This document shows, piece by piece, positions 46,755 through 55,085 of a stretch of DNA of 64,000 bases. The translations under genes were made by a program, and so were the position numbers. Under the pieces are notes generated by a model. The model saw nothing but the letters and a program-made list of their open reading frames with translations, ran no database searches and was not told the origin of the DNA. The number at the start of each line of letters is the position of its first letter. The stretch's first letter is position 1. The stretch covers positions 1-64,000 of the forward strand of contig CAJOND010000062.1 in the NCBI GenBank assembly GCA_905236675.1. The letters run 5' to 3'. Source of the DNA: Candidatus Rifleibacteriota bacterium. Lineage in GTDB: Bacteria; Muiribacteriota; Ozemobacteria; Ozemobacterales; Ozemobacteraceae.

Positions 46755-47336
46755 TTAGCTGAAGCAACAGGTTTTAGAATTCTTGTCTAAGGCAATTTCT
46801 GGAATTGTCAGTTCGTGAAATTTTGGAATATAGCAGATTTTAGACTCTTTCGAACAAGCAAGACTATTGATTCCATATTTTTTTGAAGTTATTAAATATT
46901 TAGCTTTTATATTTTGTTTAATTCCTTGAAGTAAACCTAAATATTCTTTGGAACTTCCTTCTGCAAAACTTTTCAGTAAGGTTAAGCTTCTTTTAAGAAG
47001 ATAAGAATATATTGCTGATTCTGGATATTTGCTGGTTTCTGCAATGTATCTGATTTGAGCAGAAGTTGTTATAGAGTTTTTATCGCAACTTTCATCATTT
47101 TCAAAGTCTTCAGGTTCTGTGATTATTTCTAAAACAAGTTGGTCAACTGTTTTTTCTTTTTGGAAAAGGGTAACAACATTCTTTAAACTTAACCTATTTA
47201 TAACATTACCGACTATTTGAGAAGCCGCTTCCTTAATATTATTAAAAGTTTTACTGTCAAAAACAGAATCAGCTTTTCTAGTCAAAAAATCGAATATAAT
47301 TTTACCTATAGAATTAGAATTAACAGTATCCGTCAT
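46755..47336 (-). CDS. Unknown protein, probable N-terminal part of a frameshifted gene
   Basis: 193 residues, mostly helical (FNNIKEAASQIVGNVINRLS ... KYPESAIYSYLLKRSLTLLK). ATG 47336 has GGAAG upstream and overlaps the previous gene by 17 bases. The last residues (TCCFS) look unnatural and follow the A4 run where a one-base change restores reading into the 137-residue ORF. No signal peptide, no membrane segment, no family recognised. Its place in the antitoxin-PIN-orphan-Lon-like string is the only clue to its role. Confidence 0.55.
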   Translation of the reverse strand: MTDTVNSNSIGKIIFDFLTRKADSVFDSKTFNNIKEAASQIVGNVINRLSLKNVVTLFQKEKTVDQLVLEIITEPEDFENDESCDKNSITTSAQIRYIAETSKYPESAIYSYLLKRSLTLLKSFAEGSSKEYLGLLQGIKQNIKAKYLITSKKYGINSLACSKESKICYIPKFHELTIPEIALDKNSKTCCFS

Positions 47337-47835
47337 TTTTGCGTTCTTCCAATTCTTTTAGTTTTTCGTCACATATTTTAGCATAGCCTGTTTGCGAATC
47401 ATCTATCATAGTAATATTACCAGGCAATCTGACTTTAAATAAAAAAAGCATATCTTTAGACAAAATTTGACACTGGTCTTTGTCTACAAAAAAGAGATTT
47501 TTGTCATTTTTATTTCTGTAATCTAATTGGCTTGTACCAAAAGCAAGACAGGGAATTTCACTAGATAAGCTTAAACCGGGGTGGGATTTTCGTTTTGCTA
47601 AATTCTTATCAATTTTATCTTTTGATTTTAAATAATCTTGGTGGCATATCTTATGATTAGGTCGCGTTGAAGGAATATAGTTTTCTGCTGTTTCCCAATA
47701 TTTTTCTAATATAAATGACACACAACCAAAAGGAATATTAAGATTAAAATCTTCTTTTGGCTGGCTTTCTATATAATCACCACAAGTCGCCAATGCTTCT
47801 AATTCTCTAGTTAATAAGGATATTCCTAGGTTCAT
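47320..47835 (-). CDS. Unknown soluble protein in the Lon-like gene string
   Basis: 171 residues, basic in the middle (RPNHKICHQDYLKSKDKIDK) with Cys/His residues at several places (C18, C38, C64) but no clear metal motif. ATG 47835 starts 6 bases after the PIN-toxin stop and lacks its own ribosome site, so it is probably translated by coupling. No family recognised. Confidence 0.55.
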   Translation of the reverse strand: MNLGISLLTRELEALATCGDYIESQPKEDFNLNIPFGCVSFILEKYWETAENYIPSTRPNHKICHQDYLKSKDKIDKNLAKRKSHPGLSLSSEIPCLAFGTSQLDYRNKNDKNLFFVDKDQCQILSKDMLFLFKVRLPGNITMIDDSQTGYAKICDEKLKELEERKNDGYC

Positions 47836-47841
47836 GGGTTA

Positions 47842-48252
47842 TTATAAATTGCTCAAAGCTTGTTCTGGAGTATAAACAGGTATATTTGAATCAATATAAT
47901 CACTAGTATTTCTTGTAACTATGTAGTTTGCATTAATTGTTTTTGCTGAAGAATATTGAACTGCATCTTCAAAATCTTTCCAACCAAGTTTCAAGGCTGA
48001 AATAATTTCTTGTTCATTTACACCTGCTATATGAACTATTTTTAATAGATTATTGATCAACTCTAATACTAAAGTTTTATTATGTAGTTGTCTATTAGCA
48101 ATATAATAAATATCTGTTAAAGAAGTAGCTGAAATATACTCCGAAATATTATCTTTTTCTGTTAATTCTAATATTTTATATGATGATTCGTAAAAAGGTT
48201 CACGTTTTAAAAGAACATCTAATACTATATTGGTATCAATCATCAATATCAT
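47842..48252 (-). CDS. PIN-domain ribonuclease toxin (VapC-like)
   Basis: 136 aa. PIN fold with the acidic metal site: MIDTNIVLDVLLKREPF (first Asp), SATSLTDIYYIANRQL (second), KDFEDAVQYSSA (third pair) and YIVTRNTSDY at the end. VapC-type toxins cut tRNA or rRNA. The ATG at 48252 overlaps the antitoxin by 17 bases; a second ATG three codons later, at MIDTN, is the commoner family start. The partner antitoxin is intact. Confidence 0.85.
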   Translation of the reverse strand: MILMIDTNIVLDVLLKREPFYESSYKILELTEKDNISEYISATSLTDIYYIANRQLHNKTLVLELINNLLKIVHIAGVNEQEIISALKLGWKDFEDAVQYSSAKTINANYIVTRNTSDYIDSNIPVYTPEQALSNL

Positions 48253-48475
48253 ATTTTTCTAATCTTTCTTTTCGAAGTTCTTCTAGAGTTAGATTTGTAT
48301 TAGGAATAGAACCTGCTAAAGATTTAAGAATTCTACTTTTCTCGGTTTTTTCTGTTATATGTTTTTCTTCTGAGGGAATAACAATAATTTCTAGTTTATG
48401 ATTTCTATATTTTTCTGGTAAAGCTAATATACTCATTAATTTTTCTGCATCAACAAATCTTCTAACAGCTTCCAT
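48236..48475 (-). CDS. Antitoxin of the PIN toxin
   Basis: 79 aa. N-terminal DNA-binding-like part with ILALPEKYRNHKLEIIVIPS (as in small AbrB/DUF2281-type antitoxins) and a C-terminal toxin-binding tail, SLAGSIPNTNLTLEELRKER, typical of VapB-type antitoxins. First gene of the string that runs through the PIN toxin to the Lon-like protease; as such antitoxins repress their own promoter it may control the whole set. Confidence 0.75.
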   Translation of the reverse strand: MEAVRRFVDAEKLMSILALPEKYRNHKLEIIVIPSEEKHITEKTEKSRILKSLAGSIPNTNLTLEELRKERLEKYDIDD

Positions 48476-48577
48476 ATTCTCTAACTCTTTTTACCAAATA
48501 TTGTATTGTTCTAATTTTAACATAAACCAAATAAAGCAACAACTTCAAACTTATCATTTATAATAATCATTTTCGAT

Positions 48578-48656
48578 AAAACCTATAAAACCAACCACAC
48601 CAATCACAACCTAATAAATTTTTTAAATATTTCTGAATAACCAACAGATTTTTCAC
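48578..48656 (+). repeat. Left copy of a ~79-bp direct repeat flanking a toxin-antitoxin pair
   Basis: Shares with 49526-49604 the words AAAACCTATA, ACCAACCACACC, AACC/AATAAAT, TTTCTGAAT and ATTTTTCAC in the same order and spacing, with scattered differences. It lies upstream of the frameshifted antitoxin gene in an otherwise empty 271-base gap. Confidence 0.7.
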
Positions 48657-48746
48657 ATTCTAAATCTCTTTCTTTAAAATTCGTTTATTGTATTGCATAG
48701 CGACATACAAAATGCTAAAATAATATAAGAAAGGCGGTAAAAATTT

Positions 48747-49056
48747 ATGGCTTTAAAAAGTTCAAATGTTGCTGCAAGAGTAGAACCAGAAATAAAAGAA
48801 AAAGCAGAAAAAATACTATGGTATCAGTGTTTCTAATGGTATAAATATGTTCTATAGACAAGTAATTCTATGGAATGGTTTGCCTTTCCGACCTTCTATT
48901 CCTGTTTCGGAACCAAAATCCATGTCTGAAATAACAAAAGAAGAATTTGATGCAAAAATGGCAAGAGGCATTGCCCAGGCTGAATCAGGAGAAGGTGTTC
49001 CATCTGATGAATTTTTTTCAAAATTAAGACAAGAAATATTAAAGTCTCATGTCTAA
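48747..49056 (+). pseudogene. RelB/DinJ-like antitoxin broken by a frameshift
   Basis: ATG 48747 with AGGCGG upstream begins ALKSSNVAARVEPEIKEKAE, a standard DinJ/RelB start, but the frame stops at 48834-48836. The rest of the antitoxin continues in the +1 frame (GISVSNGINMFYRQVILWN, then GLPFRPSIPV) to 49056. Dropping one A from the A6 run at 48808-48813 restores one reading frame of about 103 residues. Either a recent pseudogene or a homopolymer error. The toxin gene overlaps its end by 8 bases. Confidence 0.75.
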
Positions 49057-49381
49057 AAAATATAATCTAATAATTTTACCAGAAGCCCAACAAGATATTA
49101 GAAATATTGTTTTGTATATTGCTATTGAATTAGGTTCTCCATATACAGCATTAGAATTGCAAGACTCTTTTGAAGAAGCAATTAAATCATTATCTACAAT
49201 GCCAAAACGTTATAAAACAATCGATGAAGAACCTTGGAAAAGTAAGGGTATAAGAAGATTTCAAGTAAAAAGCTATTATATTTATTATATTGTTTCTGAT
49301 TCTGATATATCAGTAAAAATAATTTTCGTAATTTATGTTAGAAGAAACCAAGAGAAACAACTATCCGAAAACATACGATAA
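49049..49381 (+). CDS. RelE/ParE-family toxin
   Basis: 110 aa with the RelE/ParE superfamily pattern: LIILPEAQQDIRNIVLYIAI, SFEEAIKSLSTMPKRYKTID and KGIRRFQVKSYYIYYIVSDS, then IYVRRNQEKQL. RelE members cut mRNA on the ribosome, ParE members poison gyrase; this sequence does not decide between them. The gene is intact although its antitoxin is frameshifted here. Confidence 0.85.
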   Translation: MSKKYNLIILPEAQQDIRNIVLYIAIELGSPYTALELQDSFEEAIKSLSTMPKRYKTIDEEPWKSKGIRRFQVKSYYIYYIVSDSDISVKIIFVIYVRRNQEKQLSENIR

Positions 49382-49525
49382 CAACTATAAAAATAAACCA
49401 CATAGCTGTCAAAAGCCAGTGGTATGATTGGTTTTGGGTTATGGGTGGTGATTGTTTATACAAAGTTTTGTTAGTCTCGATTATTTGAAATATTCAATAG
49501 TTTGCAGACTTTAAGCTAAACAATA

Positions 49526-49604
49526 AAAACCTATATAACCAACCACACCTATAACAACCGAATAAATATTTTATATTTTTCTGAATGAATAATAAATTTT
49601 TCAC
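49526..49604 (+). repeat. Right copy of the ~79-bp direct repeat
   Basis: Downstream copy of the element at 48578-48656, placed 50 bases before the next gene. Together the two copies bracket the RelB/RelE-like pair by about 870 bases, which could be the footprint of insertion, duplication or of a mobile cassette. Confidence 0.7.
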
Positions 49605-49654
49605 TTACTTCTTGTGAGAAATAAAAAAACTTACTACTCTCAAGGAGAAAAAAA

Positions 49655-50716
49655 TTGGAAAATTCAATCGAATTGTGTGAAAATGTATCTGTTGCCGTTA
49701 ATGAAAATGCTAATAATTCTGAAATAGAAACAAAATCTATAGAAGAAGAAAACAAAACGTCAGAAGAAGTTACTGCTAATTTTTCTGAAACAAAAGAAAA
49801 GGAAGTTAAAACCTTGGATACAAACAAACATTTCAAATGGACAAACGAAGCCACAAAAGCTGCTGCCTGTATGCTCAAAGATATAATTGACGAATTTAAT
49901 GAAGCTAATTCCGATTTATCTTCATCTTTAGATGAAAACACCGACCCCTGGGGCTTCGATAAATTAAATGAACAAATGAAAGTATTAAAGCAATCAAGAG
50001 AATTAGATTTATTTCCAGAAGAATGGTGCAGATTTAAACTTGTTTCTTTATTAGAGAAATATTACGAAGAACACACAACAAATATAAATGCTTCAGATTC
50101 TAATGATTCAGATCTTTATGAAGAGGATAATGATTCGCATATAATTGCTGAAACAAAAAAGAAAAATCTTTCAAATAAATATGATTTTAATTTTTTGTAT
50201 TTTGTTCTTTCAAGGATAGCATTAGAAAATGTTTACTTTAGAGATTTAGCTGGCGATGGAATGGATTTTTCTTATAATTATTCTCTTGGTGATGACGAAG
50301 ATGAATTTCGTCCTTACTTAGAAAATTATATCGAAGCTATTGGTTATGATAGAGATAATAAATTTAATACTGAAACGATATTAATAGCTAACGAAATTGA
50401 TTATAGTTTTCTTTGCTCTAAAGAATTTAAAGAAAAATTTAAAAATAGTAACAATATTCCAACAGAATTTACAGATATTTATTATGAAAATTTATTTAGA
50501 GAAACAATAATAAAAAATTTGCCAAAATTTGAAGATATCGACGAAATCAATGGTTTGAAACCAGATAGCAAAAAAGATTATAATTTAATGCTTCAACTTG
50601 CAGAATGTTCTTATCGTTCAATCGATTTCCTAAACATCGCAGATGCATTCATAACCGGTGAAATAAGTAATCTCAAAGGTCTAAAAGAAACCTATTCTTC
50701 GATGTTTGAAGAGTAA
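49655..50716 (+). CDS. Unknown acidic soluble protein
   Basis: 353 aa from TTG 49655, supported by AAGGAG 7 bases upstream. A disordered Glu/Asn/Thr-rich N-terminus (about 1-50) is followed by a helical acidic region (WTNEATKAAACMLKDIIDEF, EWCRFKLVSLLEKYYEEH) and a C-terminal helical part. No signal peptide, membrane segment or known motif. Flanked by a toxin-antitoxin cassette and an ankyrin gene in the accessory region. Confidence 0.6.
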   Translation: MENSIELCENVSVAVNENANNSEIETKSIEEENKTSEEVTANFSETKEKEVKTLDTNKHFKWTNEATKAAACMLKDIIDEFNEANSDLSSSLDENTDPWGFDKLNEQMKVLKQSRELDLFPEEWCRFKLVSLLEKYYEEHTTNINASDSNDSDLYEEDNDSHIIAETKKKNLSNKYDFNFLYFVLSRIALENVYFRDLAGDGMDFSYNYSLGDDEDEFRPYLENYIEAIGYDRDNKFNTETILIANEIDYSFLCSKEFKEKFKNSNNIPTEFTDIYYENLFRETIIKNLPKFEDIDEINGLKPDSKKDYNLMLQLAECSYRSIDFLNIADAFITGEISNLKGLKETYSSMFEE

Positions 50717-50724
50717 AGACATAT

Positions 50725-50758
50725 AAAACGCTCCCTTACGGAGCGTTTTGTTTTTTTT
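50725..50758 (+). terminator. Terminator after the acidic protein gene
   Basis: AAAACGCTCC (50725-50734), loop CTTAC, GGAGCGTTTT (50740-50749), then GTTTTTTTT. Confidence 0.9.
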
Positions 50759-50832
50759 AGTTGGTTTTTGCTGCTGAAGTTTGTTGATTTTTTGATTAAA
50801 ATAGAAGAGCTTGAATACAAAAGATATTATGG

Positions 50833-52689
50833 TTAGTGCCCTTTTTTGAGGCCCTTATTTAGTATTGCTGTCATCTCGGCATCTGTGGTTAAAGAAATAA
50901 TTTCCTGGGTAACTTCGGCTCCTTTTTCAATTAAAAACTTAGTCATTTCTTTTTGATTATATTTAACAGAAAACCACAAAGGGGTATGTCCTACTTTTGT
51001 TTTCTTATCTATAGGAATACCTGCATCTAAAACCATTTTAGCAAGCTCAATATTACCATTTTGAGCAGCACAATGAAGTAAAGTTTTACCAACTTCCATA
51101 AAACTTTTCCCACCGTTACTTTTTCCTTCACGTACTTCGACTTTTAAATCAGCCCCATTCTTCAAAAATACTTCAATACATTCTTTTCTATCAACTTCAG
51201 CAGCATGTAGTATTAAATACAAAATCGTTTCACTAATAAGTTCACTAGATTCTAACGATTGATCAACAGGATGGAATTCTGGATTGCAAAGCAAATCTAA
51301 GAATTCTGTATAATTTTTTTCTATTGCTATTTCAGCCAATATGGTTTTCAACATAAAAGGATGAGCAGGAATAGGAACAGGAACAGGCATAAAATAAGTG
51401 CGTTTTTCTTTGAAATCCTCCGTTACCCTTTCTATTAATTCATCCTGAGATAATCCCATATATGCAGCTATTTGTCTTGAAGCAGAAGAAGTAGCTTTTT
51501 TTTCTGAGTTTTGTTCTTCTTTTATGGTTCTTTCTAACTTTGCTGAAGAAGATGAAGAAGTATTATTTTGATCTATTGTCTGTCTTTCAATCTTATTTTC
51601 TTTTTCCTTTTCCTTCATCCACTTTATCAACTCTTCTTTTTTGTTTTTTACATCTGAAACAGAAGCTATAATTTCATTATTGATTGTAGCACCTTTATTT
51701 AACAGATAATCAACCATTTCATACTGATAGTTTTCTATAGCATAATCAAGAGGCGTCTTTCCTGCCTTAGTAGGTTTATCTACAGAAACACCTGCTTTCA
51801 AAACCTTTTCAGCCAGAGAAACATTTCCATTTTTAGCTGCTAGATGAAGAAGAGTTAAACCTTCTTCTATCTTATATTTTTCATTATTTTTGTTAATAAT
51901 TTTTTCTTTTTCGCTTACTAATTCTTCTTTCAAATCATAATCTTCTTTTAAAATTAGTTCTAAACACTTTCTACTGTCTATATTTGCTAAAAAGAAAGGG
52001 ACAGGCATGTAATTGAATTTCCAGTCTTTAGAAATAAATAATCCTTTGTTTATCAATATTTCTAACAATTTTGAATAATCTTTATTTAAAGCCGTATTTA
52101 TATAAAAGTATGCTATTTTGCGAAAAATATTTAACCTTGAACCAAATTCGACTCCCAATAATTTTATTTTTTCTAATTTATCATAAATGGGTAGGATTTT
52201 ATTAAATTCATCTATAAGCTTTTCCTCGCTCATCGATGAATATTCATTGTTTTTTTCCATTAAGTTTTTATAAACTACACTTAATTCTTTTCGTGTTTCT
52301 TCTAATAACTCTTTATTTTCTTGTTTTAATATCTCACGTTCTTCTTTTTTCTTTCTATATTCTTCTTCTATCTTCCTATTTTTTTCCCGTCTTTTTTGAT
52401 TTTCTTCTTCTTTTTTTCTTGCTATTTTGTTTTCTTCTTCTTGTTTTTTTCTTTCTTGTTCATATTGTTCTTGTCTGGCTTTTTCTTCTATTTTTGCTTC
52501 AACATAAAAAAATAAACCCAAAATAATACTAAACAAAAATAAAGTACCAAAAACTACCTTCAAAAGAACCGAGAAAACTTTTTCTACATTTTGAACTCCA
52601 TCATTATAGTTTTTAGAATAACTATTTTCATCCTGTTCACAACTTTTTCTAGAATTATCATTATTATTTTCGTAGGAATCATTATCCAT
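50833..52689 (-). CDS. Membrane-anchored coiled-coil ankyrin-repeat protein
   Basis: 618 aa from ATG 52689; a longer frame to 52743 starts inside the upstream terminator hairpin and is rejected. One membrane segment (about 39-63, VLLKVVFGTLFLFSIILGLF), a highly charged coiled coil (about 65-160), then two blocks of ankyrin repeats. The blocks are internal copies: GLTLLHLAAKNGNVSLAEKV and GKTLLHCAAQNGNIELAKMV, each with TPL..A/S.. and LL/LI.KGA helices. The ankyrin part probably lies in the cytoplasm or periplasm as a protein-binding surface. Function unknown. Confidence 0.75.
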   Translation of the reverse strand: MDNDSYENNNDNSRKSCEQDENSYSKNYNDGVQNVEKVFSVLLKVVFGTLFLFSIILGLFFYVEAKIEEKARQEQYEQERKKQEEENKIARKKEEENQKRREKNRKIEEEYRKKKEEREILKQENKELLEETRKELSVVYKNLMEKNNEYSSMSEEKLIDEFNKILPIYDKLEKIKLLGVEFGSRLNIFRKIAYFYINTALNKDYSKLLEILINKGLFISKDWKFNYMPVPFFLANIDSRKCLELILKEDYDLKEELVSEKEKIINKNNEKYKIEEGLTLLHLAAKNGNVSLAEKVLKAGVSVDKPTKAGKTPLDYAIENYQYEMVDYLLNKGATINNEIIASVSDVKNKKEELIKWMKEKEKENKIERQTIDQNNTSSSSSAKLERTIKEEQNSEKKATSSASRQIAAYMGLSQDELIERVTEDFKEKRTYFMPVPVPIPAHPFMLKTILAEIAIEKNYTEFLDLLCNPEFHPVDQSLESSELISETILYLILHAAEVDRKECIEVFLKNGADLKVEVREGKSNGGKSFMEVGKTLLHCAAQNGNIELAKMVLDAGIPIDKKTKVGHTPLWFSVKYNQKEMTKFLIEKGAEVTQEIISLTTDAEMTAILNKGLKKGH

Positions 52690-52721
52690 AATTATTCTTT
52701 TATCAAATCCTTTTATTCTAA

Positions 52722-52752
52722 AAAATGCTTGGCATATAGCCAAGCATTTTCA
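52722..52752 (-). terminator. Terminator of the Hpt gene
   Basis: On the minus strand AAAATGCTTGGC and GCCAAGCATTTT (52739-52750 and 52722-52733) form a stem with a TATAT loop, followed by TTTTTTAG. It begins right after the Hpt stop and separates that operon from the ankyrin gene. Confidence 0.85.
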
Positions 52753-53091
52753 TTATAATTCAGACAGAAATTTGTCACGATTTTCTTTTATTTTCGCAAG
52801 CAATGGAGCATAATCTATCTGTTTCCTTGCTCTAAGTTCTTCGGTGATTTCACCAATTGCGTTATATAGCGGTGTTATAGCCAAATTTCCGATAACACCT
52901 TTCAAACCATGAGCAACTTCAAAGCCTTTTTCTAAATCATTGTTTTTAAGGACTTCTTCAAGTTTGGCAAAATTTTCATCTTTTAGCCCCATTTGAACAA
53001 GATTAAGATAAAACATTTCGTTATTCAAACATCTACCCAAACCTTCAGCTGTATTGCAGCCCAATTCTTTCATTTTATCAACAGTTAACAT
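52753..53091 (-). CDS. Histidine phosphotransfer (Hpt) domain protein
   Basis: 112 aa, a single four-helix Hpt domain with the phospho-acceptor His in EVAHGLKGVIGNLAITPLYN (HxLKG pattern). Carries phosphoryl groups between a hybrid sensor kinase and a receiver. ATG 53091 has AAGGAGATA before it and lies inside the end of the receiver gene (14-base overlap), so the receiver-GGDEF-EAL protein is its likely partner. Confidence 0.85.
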   Translation of the reverse strand: MLTVDKMKELGCNTAEGLGRCLNNEMFYLNLVQMGLKDENFAKLEEVLKNNDLEKGFEVAHGLKGVIGNLAITPLYNAIGEITEELRARKQIDYAPLLAKIKENRDKFLSEL

Positions 53092-54802
53092 ATCCTATCT
53101 CCTTTGCTTCACTTTCTCTTGCTTTGACTTCTTTTTCAATCAAAAGCTTAAATTCTTCTGGTGGAAGAGGTTTTGAAAAATAGAAACCTTGTATAACATC
53201 ACATTTCATCTGTTTTAATAATCTGCACTGTTCTTCTGTTTCTACACCTTCGGCAACAACAGAAACTTTAAGAAATTCTGCAATTTCCATCATAAGTTCA
53301 ACCATATGAAGTGCTTTCTCGTTTTTAGCTATATTTTTGACAAACTTCATATCAAGCTTTAAAGCATCAATTGGCAATTCTGAAAGCATATTCAAAGAAG
53401 AATAGCCTGAACCGAAGTCGTCCATTTCAATAAAGAAACCTTTTGAACGTAAACTTTCTACAACTTGTACAATCTGGTCTGAGTTATCTGTATATGCAGA
53501 TTCAGTAACTTCAAGCATTATGTCTGTTGGTTTGAGACCATTATCACGAACTAGTTTCATAAAATTGTTTTCAAGATTTGGATCATAAATATCAATTCTT
53601 GAAAGGTTTACTGAAACAGGAATAGTAATATTATACTGATCGCGCCATCTACGAACCTGAGCTGCGGCTTCCCCCCAGACAAAATGATCTAATCTAGAAA
53701 CCAAACCATTTTCTTCCATCAAAGGAATGAAAACGCCTGGACTTATCATACCAAATTCAGGATGTTTCCATCTTATTAAAGCTTCAGCACTGGATAATCT
53801 TGGTCTGGGACCTGTAATATTATACTTAGGCTGATAATAAACCGTAAAGTTTTTATTTGTTAATGAGGTTTCAACATCAGAAACAAGGCAATCTTCAAAA
53901 AGTTCTTTCTTATGAAGCTCAGCATCATAAAAGCTGATATTGGTGTTGTAATTATTCTTTAAGGAATTACAAGCCATCATAGCTCTTTCAAAACGTCTGT
54001 AAACATCTACTTTTTTATCCACATTCTGATTAACGCCACATACAAGTCTTGAACGAGAGTTTTTAAATATAGAATTAAATTCATTTAAAAACTTGGTCAG
54101 CATTTCTTCGCAGTTATCTCTATGTTCTATATAGAGATAAAAAGTGTCGGAAAATCTGCATGCCATGCCAACAGTCATATTCAGTAACACTTTGATTGCT
54201 TCGGCAATTTTCTGTATTATTTCTGTTCCATAAGCACGACCATTTATTTCATTAATCAAACCTAAATTGTTGATGTTGAAAGCAACGGCATCCATCTTTT
54301 CTTCAGGATAATATTTATCATATCTTTCGCAGAACTGATAGAAGAAATCTTTGGTTAGCAATCCTGTAAGTTCGTCTTTACTTGTGTTCTGAATCATCTT
54401 AGAACCTTCAGAAAGTTCAATGCTTCTGCGAACACGAGCTAAGATTACTTCTGGCATATCATAAGGCTTTGTAATAAAATCTACGGCACCGAGTCTTAAG
54501 CTTTCGATTTCTGCTGATTTTTCAGAAGTAAGCACAATAACAGGAATCTTAGATAGCTCATTATCGTTTCTCAATTCCTGCAAAACTTTAAAACCGTCCA
54601 TAACAGGCATTAGAAGGTCTAATAATATCAGAGAAAGCAGATTTTTATGCTTCTGTATCTGTTCTAGAGCTTCTTTGCCATTTTTTGCATATATAACATT
54701 ATAGTCTCGTCTTATAATAAAGCCGAGCATTTCTCTGTTAACAAATTCATCGTCTACGACAAGAACCAGTCGTTTAATATCCTGACTACTAAGATTATTC
54801 AT
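53078..54802 (-). CDS. Receiver-GGDEF(degenerate)-EAL response regulator
   Basis: 574 aa. Receiver about 10-130: VLVVDDEFVN, phospho-Asp in LILLDLLMPVMDGF, VLTSEKS, FITKPYD. GGDEF-fold domain about 140-290: the active motif is replaced (CRFSDTFYLYIEH), so no cyclase activity is expected. EAL domain about 300-565 keeps the metal and catalytic residues: SAEALIRWKHPE, SVNLSR, EMDDFGSGYSSL, LKLDMKFVK, VAEGVETEEQ, QGFYFSKPL. It should therefore hydrolyse cyclic-di-GMP under control of phosphorylation. ATG 54802 follows AAGGACAAC. Confidence 0.9.
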   Translation of the reverse strand: MNNLSSQDIKRLVLVVDDEFVNREMLGFIIRRDYNVIYAKNGKEALEQIQKHKNLLSLILLDLLMPVMDGFKVLQELRNDNELSKIPVIVLTSEKSAEIESLRLGAVDFITKPYDMPEVILARVRRSIELSEGSKMIQNTSKDELTGLLTKDFFYQFCERYDKYYPEEKMDAVAFNINNLGLINEINGRAYGTEIIQKIAEAIKVLLNMTVGMACRFSDTFYLYIEHRDNCEEMLTKFLNEFNSIFKNSRSRLVCGVNQNVDKKVDVYRRFERAMMACNSLKNNYNTNISFYDAELHKKELFEDCLVSDVETSLTNKNFTVYYQPKYNITGPRPRLSSAEALIRWKHPEFGMISPGVFIPLMEENGLVSRLDHFVWGEAAAQVRRWRDQYNITIPVSVNLSRIDIYDPNLENNFMKLVRDNGLKPTDIMLEVTESAYTDNSDQIVQVVESLRSKGFFIEMDDFGSGYSSLNMLSELPIDALKLDMKFVKNIAKNEKALHMVELMMEIAEFLKVSVVAEGVETEEQCRLLKQMKCDVIQGFYFSKPLPPEEFKLLIEKEVKARESEAKEIGYVNC

Positions 54803-54879
54803 TTATAAGTTGTCCTTAAATATTCGGAAATTATTAAAACTATTATAAAATATCATAATAAAAGAGTAAAATATTATTT

Positions 54880-55080
54880 AAGATATAAGATATAAGATTG
54901 AAGATTGAAGAAGGAAAAACCAAGCGGAGCTTGGCGTGATGAGTGGTTGGCGGTTTTAGAACTGAGAATTGAAAACTGAAAACTGAAAGTTGAGAGGCTT
55001 TAAGTCTTGTGATAAGTGATGGGGGATGGGGGGATCTGAATAGCAGAGCAAGAGAGCGGGATAGCGGAGGGAGAAAAATA
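54880..55080. repeat. Low-complexity word repeats with a small type C remnant
   Basis: The 283-base gap holds AGATATAAGATATAAGATTG/AAGATTGAAG repeats, the CCAAGC-GGA-GCTTGG stem (also at 2572-2583), ACTGAGAATTGAAAACTGA words and a G-rich stretch. No gene. The words match those at 6441-6526 and 23930-24150. Confidence 0.5.
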
Positions 55081-55085
55081 GAAAC

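Noticed and set aside
52690-52743. Earlier start for the ankyrin protein
   Set aside because: It lies inside the terminator hairpin of the Hpt gene; transcription of the ankyrin gene most likely begins after it.
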